Assembly (NCBI GenBank): GCA_900541975.1
Contig: UQLR01000023.1
Span: 1 to 35,143, forward strand
Direction: 5' to 3'
Length of the DNA stretch: 35,143 nt
Source of the DNA: an uncultured Oscillospiraceae bacterium
GTDB taxonomy: Bacteria > Bacillota > Clostridia > Oscillospirales > Acutalibacteraceae
Of this stretch, positions 22,926 through 31,614 are shown piece after piece (the first letter of the stretch is position 1; every line of letters starts with the position of its first letter). The translations under genes and the position numbers were made by a program. Under the pieces are notes generated by a model. The model searched no databases and was not told where the DNA came from. It saw only the letters and a list, made by a program, of their open reading frames with translations.

Positions 22926-23090
22926 CGAACTCCACCCTTTCTAATATAAAAATGTGGCTGGTCAGGCACAAACAGAACTGTCCAACCGTATTGCAGGCAT
23001 AAAGCCTAAAGCTTTTTTTATAATAGCATAAAGCCTGTCTGCTATTTTTCATATAAAGCAAAATTAAGACAATTCCATGACAAATTCTTC

Positions 23091-23119
23091 TTGCATGCAA
23101 CGGCTATTATTGCTATAAT
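23091..23119 (+). promoter_or_regulatory. Sigma-A promoter of coaX
   Basis: TTGCAT (23091-23096) and a perfect TATAAT (23114-23119) are separated by 17 bases. The start of transcription would lie near 23126, leaving a short leader with AGGAGG. Confidence 0.75.
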
Positions 23120-23147
23120 CAAAGGGCAAAAGGAGGACTTATCGGCA

Positions 23148-23912
23148 ATGCTTTTAGTTTTGGACGTCGGAAATACCCATATTAAAATGGGAATTTATAA
23201 TGGGGACAGCCTGTCGTTTCAGGCGCGCCTTTCTACAGATCGCTTTAAAACAGCGGATGAATATGCTGTGGAGTTTTATACCGTTTTTCAGGTATATAAG
23301 GTGCCTGCCGGTAAAATTACCGGCGTAATTATAGGCAGCGTCGTGCCACAGATTACCTCTGCTTTGAAAACCGCAATGCAAACTCTGACCGGTACGTCCC
23401 CCATGGTGGTAGGACCGGGGATTAAAACGGGACTAAATATTAAAATCAATAATCCGGCGACTACCGGCGCGGACCTTGTTGCAAGCTGTGTAGCCGCGTC
23501 TGAGCTGTATCCGTGTCCATGCATTGTCTTTGCGCTGGGCACCGCAACTACTATTTCCGTACTTGACAAAGACGGCGCCATGCTTGGCGGCAGTATTTTG
23601 CCCGGCGTAGGAATTTCTCTAAACGCATTGACCGCCAAAAGCGCACTGCTTTCCGCCATCAGTCTGGAAGCCCCCGAGAAGGTCATTGGGAAAAATACAG
23701 AAGACTGTATGCGCAGCGGCTCCGTTTTGGGGACTGCTTCCATGCTCGACGGTATGTACACCCGCATTGAACAGGAGCTTGGCGTTCACTGCAGCGCGGT
23801 GGCAACCGGTGGTTTTGCCAGCGTAATTATACCAAACTGCTACCGTAAAATTGATGTGCGCGACGACCTTGTGTTACTGGGGCTGAAAAGTATTTATCAT
23901 AAAAACCAGTAG
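23148..23912 (+). CDS. coaX: Type III pantothenate kinase
   Basis: This 254-residue enzyme phosphorylates pantothenate in the first step of coenzyme A synthesis. Type III marks are all visible: the phosphate loop DVGNTHIKMG near the N-terminus, TTGADLVASCVAA, and ALGTATTISVLD followed by LGGSILPGVGISLNAL. ATG 23148 is chosen because AGGAGG precedes it and family proteins start with a hydrophobic strand directly before DVGNT; an earlier in-frame ATG at 23091 lies upstream of the promoter's start. It stands before a probable pantothenate importer and birA, a cofactor-related cluster. Confidence 0.95.
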   Translation: MLLVLDVGNTHIKMGIYNGDSLSFQARLSTDRFKTADEYAVEFYTVFQVYKVPAGKITGVIIGSVVPQITSALKTAMQTLTGTSPMVVGPGIKTGLNIKINNPATTGADLVASCVAASELYPCPCIVFALGTATTISVLDKDGAMLGGSILPGVGISLNALTAKSALLSAISLEAPEKVIGKNTEDCMRSGSVLGTASMLDGMYTRIEQELGVHCSAVATGGFASVIIPNCYRKIDVRDDLVLLGLKSIYHKNQ

Positions 23913-24011
23913 TATGCAAGGTCTGCAGACCGATGTGTTTTCCATATGTATTTGTTGAAACGTCTTTTCAGGCGTTATGTAATTTCATTCGGTTATAGCC
24001 AATAAAAAGGT

Positions 24012-24017
24012 TATAAT
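24012..24017 (+). promoter_or_regulatory. Possible -10 box before the ECF transporter gene
   Basis: A perfect TATAAT lies about 50 bases before the gene. The best -35 at the proper distance is poor (TTCGGT), so the promoter is tentative. Confidence 0.4.
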
Positions 24018-24067
24018 AAATAAAAATTGCGCTGCATCTTTATGAGCAGCAGCAGGAGGAATGTAAA

Positions 24068-24703
24068 ATGACACAAGGAAAAAAACTTTCAAAGCTGCAG
24101 TATATGGTAATTACTGCAGTACTGGCGGCGATCATTGTATTTCTGATGTTTTCCGGCCTGGGGTATATTCCCACCGGTTTTGGATTTACAATCACAATTT
24201 TAATGATTCCCGTGGCAATCGGCGCAATTCTTTTAGGCCCGGCCGCCGGCGCAATACTGGGTGCGGTTTTTGGTCTGACAAGCCTTGCAACCTGCTTTTT
24301 AGGGCTTGACGCGCTAGGAGTAGCACTTTTGGCTATATCTCCGTGGAAAACAGCCATTGTCTGCGTGGTTCCCAGAATCCTTGTCGGCTACTTATGCGGC
24401 TTGATCTTCAAAGCGCTGAATGGAAAGGTGTTTAAGACCCGGAAAACCGACCTTTTATCCTATGGAGTTGCCAGTATCAGCGCGGCACTGTTGAACACCT
24501 TGTTCTTTTTTGCAGCCTTATGGATCTTTTTCGGCGGCGACCCGACTGTTACGCAATATACCGGCGGCTCTTCCAACTTTTTTGTCCTGATCGGCGCATT
24601 GGGCGGCATCAATGCAATTGTAGAAGCCGTTGCCTGCCTGATTCTGGGTACGGCAATTGCCAAAGCATTGAACATGGTGATGAAACGGGCGGCAAAAATC
24701 TAA
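24068..24703 (+). CDS. ECF transporter S component, probably for pantothenate
   Basis: This 211-residue membrane protein has about six helices and resembles substrate-capture (S) components of energy-coupling-factor vitamin importers. The N-terminal half GYIPTGFGFTITILMIPVAIGAILLGPAAGAILGAVFGLTS is typical of this family. Position between coaX and birA points to pantothenate (PanT-like), with biotin less likely because the sequence does not resemble BioY. It needs the shared EcfA/A'/T module encoded elsewhere. A strong AGGAGG site precedes the ATG. Confidence 0.8.
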   Translation: MTQGKKLSKLQYMVITAVLAAIIVFLMFSGLGYIPTGFGFTITILMIPVAIGAILLGPAAGAILGAVFGLTSLATCFLGLDALGVALLAISPWKTAIVCVVPRILVGYLCGLIFKALNGKVFKTRKTDLLSYGVASISAALLNTLFFFAALWIFFGGDPTVTQYTGGSSNFFVLIGALGGINAIVEAVACLILGTAIAKALNMVMKRAAKI

Positions 24704-24780
24704 TTTTTAATCTGCAAATGGTGCGGGCGGTATTTTTCCGCCCGTATTGTTTTGAATATAAAGTAAAAGGAAATACCATT

Positions 24781-25749
24781 ATGAAAGAAAAAATTCTGCA
24801 TATTTTAAAAGAGGCCCAGGGTTACGTTTCCGGACAAGACCTGTCCCGTATGCTTTCGGTTTCCCGCAGCGCGGTCTGGAAAAGCATAAACGCTCTAAGA
24901 AAAGACGGCTATGTCATAGATTCTGTTACAAATAAGGGCTACTGTCTGCAGATTTCACCAGATATTCTTAGTGCCGGTGAAGTTTGCAACGGCCTTGCAA
25001 CCAAGCAAATCGGAAAAAAACTGTTATTTTTTTCACGGGTGGATTCCACCAATGAAGAGCTAAAGCGCAGAGCCAGAACCGGCGCTGAAAGCGGGCTGGT
25101 CTGCACAGCTGAACAGCAAATCGCTGGAAAAGGCCGGCTTGGCAGAAGCTGGGTTTCTCCGCCGGGCACAGGAATTTTTGCAAGCGTGCTTCTGCGGCCG
25201 GACATCCCCCCAACAGAGGTTCCGGGCATTACACTTGCAGCCGGGCTGGCCGTCTGCAGAGCAGTACAAACAACTACGGGTTGCAAGGCCAAAATAAAAT
25301 GGCCAAATGATGTATTGATCGGCAACAAAAAACTATGCGGCATACTCACAGAGATAGCTGCGGAGGCAGACAAGGTCGATTTTATCATAATCGGCATAGG
25401 AATCAACGCCAATAACGCGCATTTTCCGGAAGAAATTGCGCATAAGGCCACTTCCCTCTTATTAGAAACCGGGCACCGGATTGACCGGCGAACGCTCCTT
25501 CGCGAGGTTTTAAAGCAGCTTGAAATTTATACCGACGAATTTTTCACCGATGCAACCGGAAGCGTTGTAAACGAGTACAAAACCGAGTGCGCAACGCTTG
25601 GCCGACAGGTACGGGTTTTACGCGGTAAGGAAATGCTGGAGGGAACGGCTGTGGATATTAGCGATACCGGCGCGCTTATAATTCAACAACCAAACGGCGT
25701 GCGCATCACGGCAAGCGCCGGCGATACAACAGTGCAGGGCTTATATTAA
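24781..25749 (+). CDS. birA: Biotin operon repressor / biotin-protein ligase (bifunctional)
   Basis: This 322-residue protein has an N-terminal winged-helix DNA-binding domain (about 1-65), with SGQDLSRMLSVSRSAVWKSINALRKDGY as the recognition region, and a biotin ligase domain (about 80-265). The ligase motifs are GKGRLGRSWVSPPGTGIFASVLLRP and KWPNDVLIGNKKLCGIL. A small C-terminal beta domain follows. It attaches biotin to carboxylases and, as biotinyl-AMP complex, represses biotin genes. ATG 24781 has AAAGGA upstream and matches the family start. It is 77 bases after the ECF gene and may be read from the same message. Confidence 0.95.
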   Translation: MKEKILHILKEAQGYVSGQDLSRMLSVSRSAVWKSINALRKDGYVIDSVTNKGYCLQISPDILSAGEVCNGLATKQIGKKLLFFSRVDSTNEELKRRARTGAESGLVCTAEQQIAGKGRLGRSWVSPPGTGIFASVLLRPDIPPTEVPGITLAAGLAVCRAVQTTTGCKAKIKWPNDVLIGNKKLCGILTEIAAEADKVDFIIIGIGINANNAHFPEEIAHKATSLLLETGHRIDRRTLLREVLKQLEIYTDEFFTDATGSVVNEYKTECATLGRQVRVLRGKEMLEGTAVDISDTGALIIQQPNGVRITASAGDTTVQGLY

Positions 25750-25970
25750 AACCTGTTTTTCTCTTTCCAGAAAAATTGCAATTTTTATTCCTTTCCATGA
25801 CCCGGCGCCTGCCGGCCCGGTATGCAGCTGTCTGCACAATATGCATAAAACACATGCTTTTTCTACACAAAAGGGAAAAACATTCGTCCATACGGCTTTT
25901 TGCAGGTTTTTACCCGCTGTTTTTCCCGGAAGCGTTTGCATCGCTGCTGCAAGTATGTTAAAATGATTAA
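25750..25970. other. Intergenic region after birA
   Basis: With the leader, 411 bases are free of genes. A 16-base palindrome made of AAAAATTG and its complement lies at 25771-25786. No convincing terminator for birA is seen. Confidence 0.5.
25936..25964 (+). promoter_or_regulatory. Promoter of the TIM-barrel/AMP-ligase gene
   Basis: TTGCAT (25936-25941) and TAAAAT (25959-25964) are 17 bases apart. Transcription would begin near 25971, giving an unusually long leader of about 190 bases. Confidence 0.6.
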
Positions 25971-26160
25971 TATAAGCCTTTACGGCAATAACCTGGTCCT
26001 GATCCGGTAAAATTCCTATGCGGGTACTGCAGCCTGCAGTTTTCCATTGTTACCGGAACCGGAAACCTGTTTGCAGAGTGCATCCCTATCTGCCGCTTTT
26101 AAACCGATTTAACGGTGTAGTCTGCATAAAATCCTAGATTCAACATATGGAGGAACCGTA
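25971..26160 (+). promoter_or_regulatory. Long structured 5' leader, unassigned
   Basis: The predicted untranslated leader contains complementary 8-base arms TCCGGTAA (26003-26010) and TTACCGGA (26050-26057), with ACTGCAG and CTGCAGT between them. It ends in GGAGG before the ATG. I compared it by eye with common riboswitch cores (purine, cyclic-di-GMP, THF, T-box, guanidine) and saw no match. Confidence 0.4.
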
Positions 26161-28692
26161 ATGAAACTTGCATTTTCAACATTGGCATGCCCCGATTTTT
26201 CCTGGCCTGACATTTATTCCATGGCAAAGGATATTGGCTTTGACGGTATTGAAATCAGAGGGCTGGGCAAAGATATTTTTGCCGTGAACTCCCCTCCTTT
26301 TACAGACGCCCAACTTCCGCAGACCATTAAAAAACTACATACGTTACGCCTGGAAATTCCCTGTTTGTCTTCCGATTGTTGCCTGAAATTTGCAGACAAG
26401 GCCAAAGAAAACAAGCGTGAGATTGTTGAATATATTGAGCTGGCGCAGAAGCTTTCCGCGCCGTATATCCGTATTCTTGCCGACTTATCCCCCATGGCGG
26501 AGGGAGAAGTTGACGACAGCGCTGTTATTGCCCAGTTGCGCGAGCTGGCTCCGCTTGCAGAAAAAGCCGGAGTTACGCTTCTGGTTGAAACCAACGGCGT
26601 TTATGCGGACACCGCCCGTTTGCGGCGGTTGCTGGAGCAGCTTTCCAGCGATGCGGTAGCGGCCCTTTGGGATATGCACCACCCTTACCGTTTTATGGGA
26701 GAACAGCCGGAACAGACGGTTCAAAATTTGGGCGCCTATATTAAATATGTACACGTAAAAGATTCTGTTATGACCGAACAGGGCGTAGAGTACCGCATGA
26801 TGGGTGAAGGCGATCTTCCTGTCGGTGAAATGATGATGGCCTTAAACTCCATTTACTACGAAGGCTATATTTCTCTGGAATGGGTTAAGCGCTGGGCAGG
26901 CCATTTAAGCGACGCCGGTATTGTTTTTCCACAGTTTGTCCATTATATGGAAAGTTATACAGGCCGCGACTTTACCAAGAGCGTTTTGCTGGATAACAAG
27001 GCAAAAACCGGAAAATACGTCTGGGAAAAAGATACACTGATTGACCTGACGTTCCCGCAGGTGCTTGACCGCATGGCGGAAGAATTTCCCGACCAGTATG
27101 CATTCCGCTTTACCACGCTGGATTATACCAGAACATATTCTGAATTTCGTGAGGATGTAGACACCTTTGCCCGGGCGCTGATCGCCCTTGGGGTGAAAAA
27201 AGGCGACAAGGTGGCAATATGGGCTACCAATATTCCACAGTGGTATATTACCTTCTGGTCAACTGTAAAAATTGGCGCTGTTTTGGTCACTGTAAATACT
27301 GGCTATAAAATTCATGAGGCCGAATATTTGCTGCGTCAGTCAGACACCCATACCCTGGTGATGATTGACGGATTTAAGGATTCCAATTACGCGGCGATCA
27401 TCAATGAGCTATGTCCGGAATTGAAAACCACACTTCCCGGAGAACCGCTCCATTCTAAAAAGCTGCCGTTTCTGCGTAACATTATTACAGCCGGGTTCCG
27501 CCAGGACGGCTGCCTGGAATGGGAAGAGGCTATGGCGCTTTCTGAAAAAATTCCGGTTGAGATGGTATACCAGCGTATGGCTTTGATCCACCGGCACGAT
27601 GTATGCAACATCCAGTATACCTCTGGCACTACCGGCTTTCCCAAAGGCGTTATGCTCACACACTATAACGTTGTAAATAATGGAAAAAATATTGGCGACT
27701 GCATGGATTTGTCCACTGCAGACCGGATGATGATACACGTCCCCATGTTCCATTGTTTTGGCATGGTTTTAGCCATGACAGCCTGCATGACCCACGGCGT
27801 TACCATGTCGCCGATCCCTGCCTTTTCTCCAAGACTTTCTCTGGCATGTATTAACCAGGAAAAAATCACCTGTTTCCACGGCGTTCCAACCATGTTTATC
27901 GCCATGCTGGAGCACCCGGACTTTGAAAATACAGACTTCAGCTATATGCGCACCGGCATTATGGCCGGCAGCCCATGCCCTGTCAAAGTGATGCAGGATG
28001 TGGTCGAAAAAATGCACATGACAGAGATTACAATTGTTTACGGCCAGACAGAAGCTTCGCCCGGCTGCACGCAAAGCCGTGTAGACGACCCGATGGAAGT
28101 TCGTGTAAATACGGTGGGCCGGCATCTCCCCGGTGTGGAATGCAAAATTGTTTCCCCCGAAACCGGCGAGGACCTGCCCGATAATGTAGACGGCGAGTTT
28201 GTCGCCCGCGGCTATAATATTATGAAGGGATACTATAAAATGCCTGCCGCCACCGCAGCGGTGATTGATGAAGACGGCTGGCTGCACACCGGGGATCTGG
28301 CCCGGCGCCTGCCAGACGGCAATTATAAAATTACCGGCCGCATAAAGGACATGATTATCCGGGGCGGTGAAAACATCTATCCCAAAGAGATTGAGGATTT
28401 TATTTACCATCATCCCAAGGTGAAGGATGTCCAGGTGATCGGCGTCCCCGATAAGCAGTACGGCGAAGAAATTATGGCCTATGTAATTTTAAAAGAAGAT
28501 CAAACCATGACGGAGGACGAGCTGAAAAATTATGTTCGGGACCATATGGCAAAGCACAAGACACCGCGCTATGTTGCCTTTGTTACGGAGTTTCCTATGA
28601 ATGCAGCCGGAAAAATTTTAAAATATAAAATGCGCGAAATGGCAGTTGAAAACTTAAAGCTGCAGGATGCAAGCGGAATTGTAACAGCATAG
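26161..28692 (+). CDS. Fusion of sugar-isomerase-like TIM barrel and AMP-dependent acyl-CoA ligase
   Basis: This 843-residue protein carries two complete enzyme domains. Residues 1-270 are a xylose-isomerase-like/AP-endonuclease-2-type TIM barrel with the metal ligands expected of the family: E143, D171 with H174, H198 and E240. Residues 288-835 are an AMP-binding ligase with YTSGTTGFPKGV (486-497), YGQTEASP (627-634), GWLHTGDL (706-713), GRIKDMIIRGGENIYPKEIE (726-745) and catalytic K818 in NAAGKILKYKM. There is no stop or frameshift between them, and GGAGG precedes the ATG. The ligase part resembles medium/long-chain fatty-acid or branched-acid CoA ligases. The barrel may isomerise or cleave a polyol-derived compound; the joint pathway is unknown. 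No linked pathway genes are nearby. Confidence 0.88.
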   Translation: MKLAFSTLACPDFSWPDIYSMAKDIGFDGIEIRGLGKDIFAVNSPPFTDAQLPQTIKKLHTLRLEIPCLSSDCCLKFADKAKENKREIVEYIELAQKLSAPYIRILADLSPMAEGEVDDSAVIAQLRELAPLAEKAGVTLLVETNGVYADTARLRRLLEQLSSDAVAALWDMHHPYRFMGEQPEQTVQNLGAYIKYVHVKDSVMTEQGVEYRMMGEGDLPVGEMMMALNSIYYEGYISLEWVKRWAGHLSDAGIVFPQFVHYMESYTGRDFTKSVLLDNKAKTGKYVWEKDTLIDLTFPQVLDRMAEEFPDQYAFRFTTLDYTRTYSEFREDVDTFARALIALGVKKGDKVAIWATNIPQWYITFWSTVKIGAVLVTVNTGYKIHEAEYLLRQSDTHTLVMIDGFKDSNYAAIINELCPELKTTLPGEPLHSKKLPFLRNIITAGFRQDGCLEWEEAMALSEKIPVEMVYQRMALIHRHDVCNIQYTSGTTGFPKGVMLTHYNVVNNGKNIGDCMDLSTADRMMIHVPMFHCFGMVLAMTACMTHGVTMSPIPAFSPRLSLACINQEKITCFHGVPTMFIAMLEHPDFENTDFSYMRTGIMAGSPCPVKVMQDVVEKMHMTEITIVYGQTEASPGCTQSRVDDPMEVRVNTVGRHLPGVECKIVSPETGEDLPDNVDGEFVARGYNIMKGYYKMPAATAAVIDEDGWLHTGDLARRLPDGNYKITGRIKDMIIRGGENIYPKEIEDFIYHHPKVKDVQVIGVPDKQYGEEIMAYVILKEDQTMTEDELKNYVRDHMAKHKTPRYVAFVTEFPMNAAGKILKYKMREMAVENLKLQDASGIVTA

Positions 28693-28743
28693 TTTTTTCC
28701 ATCCGTCTTTCCGTTCTTTTTTCTTACAATATCATTTTTACAC

Positions 28744-28793
28744 CCCCACACGCTTTGTACACAGTTTGCGTACAGAGCAGTGTGGGGATTTTT
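28744..28793 (+). terminator. Intrinsic terminator of the fusion gene
   Basis: CCCCACAC (28744-28751) pairs with 28780-28787, and the stem continues with nine further pairs (28752-28760 with 28770-28778). T residues follow after one A. Confidence 0.85.
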
Positions 28794-28797
28794 CAAT

Positions 28798-29097
28798 TGT
28801 TTTTGCCTGATGCAGTATTTCTACTGCGTCTTGCCAAAAGAATGCTGTCCGAGCAGAGCAAATGCATTTGTTATATATACCAAAACCAAAAAAGTATTTT
28901 CAGCAAATTGTGACAATTAATCACATAATTTTTATATGTTAAAATATAAGAAAATTAAATATTTTTTTACAAAAATCGTATTAAATTTTAATTTTATACT
29001 TCCCAAAGGAAATTTTCTATAAACAATAGAAGCCTGGGCTCTGGCTCTGTTTTGCCTTGCCCTTCCTGTTAATTTTTTAAATGGAAGGAATTTTACG
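28798..29097. other. AT-rich intergenic region upstream of the sigma-like gene
   Basis: This stretch is very AT-rich from 28910 on, with TGTGA and TCACA in inverted orientation around 28910-28925 and a TAAAAT at 28940. No -35 stands at standard distance. No gene is seen. Confidence 0.5.
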
Positions 29098-29721
29098 ATG
29101 AAACACCGAATTCCCATTTACCAATATACTGTTTCGCAAGTCAGCCTTCGAGAATATGACTTTCAGCAGGTTCAAAAAATTTTAAACGGCGCACAAGAGT
29201 TATGGGATCCGCTTTACCAGGCTTCTTACGAAATCGTTGTACAATGTGCGGTAAAAACAGACCATAACAGATTGTTAAAGTCAGACGACTATCGCGACAT
29301 TACTGATGAAGCATTTACAACATGCTATACACAGCTAGACCGGTATAAAGGTTGGAGCCGTTTTTCCTACTGGGTCGGCGGTTATGCAAAAAATATTACA
29401 AGAAACCGCTGCGCACGGGAGCTGACCAAGATACGCAACCAGAAGCTATTGGAAAACGCGGCAATTTGCCAAATGGCTTATTGCGATCCGTTTCTGACCC
29501 TTATTCGTCTGGAACGGGATCAATTTCTTTGGAAGGCGTTTTTTGATTTGCCTGCCATAGATCAGAAAATTGTAGCAGCAAGAATTTTTAAAAATACCGC
29601 CCCAAAAACGCTTGCCCACGATCTGCAACTGAGCAGGAAAGAAATCCTGATGCGTTACAATCTGGCAATTATAGTTTTACGGTTACATTACAGGCGCTAT
29701 TATCCAAACGACTGGCCATAG
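29098..29721 (+). CDS. Sigma-70-family (ECF-like) RNA polymerase sigma factor
   Basis: This 207-residue protein has a region-2-like segment (about 65-115), DITDEAFTTCYTQLDRYKGWSRFSYWVGGYAKNITRN, and a region-4-like helix-turn-helix (about 150-205), LPAIDQKIVAARIF..TAPKTLAHDLQLSRKEILMRYNLAI. These correspond to -10 and -35 recognition domains of ECF sigma factors. The N-terminal 55 residues are an extension of unknown use. GGAAGGA precedes the ATG. No anti-sigma factor with a membrane helix lies next to it; the following gene is a soluble protein of unknown function. Its target promoters are unknown. Confidence 0.75.
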   Translation: MKHRIPIYQYTVSQVSLREYDFQQVQKILNGAQELWDPLYQASYEIVVQCAVKTDHNRLLKSDDYRDITDEAFTTCYTQLDRYKGWSRFSYWVGGYAKNITRNRCARELTKIRNQKLLENAAICQMAYCDPFLTLIRLERDQFLWKAFFDLPAIDQKIVAARIFKNTAPKTLAHDLQLSRKEILMRYNLAIIVLRLHYRRYYPNDWP

Positions 29722-29819
29722 TAAAGATATATTGGAGCAAATGTAACCGCCTGTTTTCCCCAGAGCAGTCTGTGTTCGCTTCTTAAAATCATATTTTTTA
29801 ATGGAAGGTGTCAGTAAAA

Positions 29820-30566
29820 ATGGATACAAAACTGAAAGAGCCCAAAATTCCGCGAACAAAAGAAGAATTGCTTTCTGAGGCATACACCCAAATAAAGTTT
29901 TTAAAAAATGCCTGTGCCTATTATGATGCAGACGACTTGGATTATGCAAAGCAGATTGCCCTTACACTTCGTGTGCTTTTATATGAAAGTAAGCATTCGC
30001 TTTCTGTTTTGCAGCAATTGGAGCGGCAATTTGTTTTTGACCGTCCTGATTTTATTGACCTCAGCACGGTTGGAGGAGATTTGCCGAACAAAGAACAGAC
30101 CAATTTCGTTCGTGCTTCATTATGCAAATATCAGTTCATTCACCAGCCGGATTCACCGCAGGTTCTTCCCCCAATGCCGCTTTCCATAGAAAAAAACAGG
30201 CGTTATCCCACACGTGCATTCCAAACCTGGTGGAACAGGCTGAGCGTTATTTTGATTGAACAGCGATATACTCTTACGCGGATGAAAACCGTTACCCTGA
30301 TTGCAGATACGGATGGAGGCGCGCATGTAGATCCACAAATGCTGGAAAGCCTTGCCCTGATAAAAAGAAAAGAAGCCCGGCCTCTGAAAATACTTACTAC
30401 GCTTCCAAACGGGCAAAATAAAAAATATGTTGCACAAATTGACCAAATTTTGGCGGCAACTATACGGACCATTGCCGTTGAAACACTTTTCCAATTTGAA
30501 AATAAAATTCTTCCCTATTGTCAAACGCATTGTCGCCCACGCAAAGGCGCAGAAAATCCAGAATAA
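29820..30566 (+). CDS. Conserved protein of unknown function
   Basis: I do not recognise a named domain in this 248-residue protein. Residues 10-60 are helical and acidic (FLKNACAYYDADDLDYAKQIALTLRVLLYES), which resembles a widespread family of unknown proteins that start with a helix and an AK(Q/R)IA-TLR-LL motif. A later segment contains DTDGGAHVDPQMLESL. No signal peptide or membrane helix is seen. ATG 29820 is preferred over GTG 29808 because the GGAAGG ribosome site overlaps that GTG. It follows the sigma-like gene by about 100 bases on the same strand and may be its partner, which is inference. Confidence 0.65.
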   Translation: MDTKLKEPKIPRTKEELLSEAYTQIKFLKNACAYYDADDLDYAKQIALTLRVLLYESKHSLSVLQQLERQFVFDRPDFIDLSTVGGDLPNKEQTNFVRASLCKYQFIHQPDSPQVLPPMPLSIEKNRRYPTRAFQTWWNRLSVILIEQRYTLTRMKTVTLIADTDGGAHVDPQMLESLALIKRKEARPLKILTTLPNGQNKKYVAQIDQILAATIRTIAVETLFQFENKILPYCQTHCRPRKGAENPE

Positions 30567-30835
30567 AGCAGTCCTTGCGTATTTATCATAACGGTAGGTA
30601 TAAATTCTGCACTCCGGCAGATGCGGCGTTGAAGGAAATTGGGCTGTTAAACCACAATTTTGCGCCGCAGCACACTATCAAATTTACATATGGAAGGGTT
30701 TGTGCATCTCTTCAAAAAGCAATTTCATGCTTGCCCTGCTCCGGCGGGGTTTCTTTTGGAGCACGCCATACTTTTATTTCAGAAGACAGTGTGGTACAAT
30801 CAAACATGCAAATTGGAATTTCAGGGGGGGCATAT

Positions 30836-31351
30836 ATGGACTGCATAATACGAGAATGGAAAATGGAAGACAAAGCGCCTTTGGCAAAAATATTAAATAA
30901 TCAAAAAATTTTGAACAATTTGCGTGACGGACTACCATATCCATATACAGAAAAGGATGCAGAAGAGTTTATTACATCTGTGTTATCGGCAGACAAATCC
31001 AAAACATTTGCTTTTGCTATTACAGTAAACGATATGGTTATTGGCAGTATAGGCGTATTCCGTTGTGACAATATTCATTTCCAAACTGCCGAGATGGGAT
31101 ATTATCTTGGTGAACCGTATTGGGGAAAAGGCTTTGCAACAAGCGCTGTAAAGCAAATATGCAGATATATCTTTGACAATACAGACATTATTCGAATTTT
31201 TGCCGAGCCGTTTGCTTACAACGTGGCTTCCTGTACAGTTTTGGAAAAAGCAGGCTTTCAATTGGAAGGAATTTTACACAGCAACGCAGTCAAAAATGGA
31301 AAAGTATTAGATATGAAGATGTACGCTTTCATAAAAAAGAGCGAAACTTAA
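30836..31351 (+). CDS. GNAT-family N-acetyltransferase (RimJ/RimL-like)
   Basis: This 171-residue protein has the acetyl-CoA-binding core MGYYLGEPYWGKGFATSAVKQICRYIF and the following VASCTVLEKAGFQLEGILHSNAVKNGKVLDMKMYA typical of ribosomal-protein-Ala acetyltransferase relatives (Acetyltransf_3). It would transfer acetyl from acetyl-CoA to an amine on a protein, drug or small molecule; the substrate is unknown. ATG 30836 has a GGGGGGG run upstream as ribosome site. The open frame continues upstream to 30518, but that part overlaps the preceding gene and lacks family similarity. Confidence 0.9.
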   Translation: MDCIIREWKMEDKAPLAKILNNQKILNNLRDGLPYPYTEKDAEEFITSVLSADKSKTFAFAITVNDMVIGSIGVFRCDNIHFQTAEMGYYLGEPYWGKGFATSAVKQICRYIFDNTDIIRIFAEPFAYNVASCTVLEKAGFQLEGILHSNAVKNGKVLDMKMYAFIKKSET

Positions 31352-31366
31352 TTTGCTGTTTTACCG

Positions 31367-31390
31367 GCCCCGCTTCAGCGGGGCTTTTTT
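31367..31390 (+). terminator. Intrinsic terminator of the acetyltransferase gene
   Basis: A perfect GCCCCGC/GCGGGGC stem with a TTCA tetraloop is followed by six T residues, 16 bases after the stop. Confidence 0.92.
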
Positions 31391-31614
31391 GACCATATAT
31401 TGCTTTTATTTCCAAGCATAGTGTGGTAAAATCGGAAAGGTAAAAGGGAGTTGGACAGATTTGGGAAAAATAGCAGAACAAAAAATTTATAATACTTTTT
31501 ATTATTGGAAAAAATTGTAGCAAAATAAAAGAGGCCTTGGGGAAATAACCATAGATTGATAATGATTTTTCCACTATTCCACGTAAGAACATAAAAATAA
31601 TGGAGGAATTCATA

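Noticed and set aside
30518..30835. N-terminal extension of the acetyltransferase gene
   Set aside because: The frame is open, but it overlaps the preceding gene's end and lacks acetyltransferase similarity; the start at 30836 has its own ribosome site.
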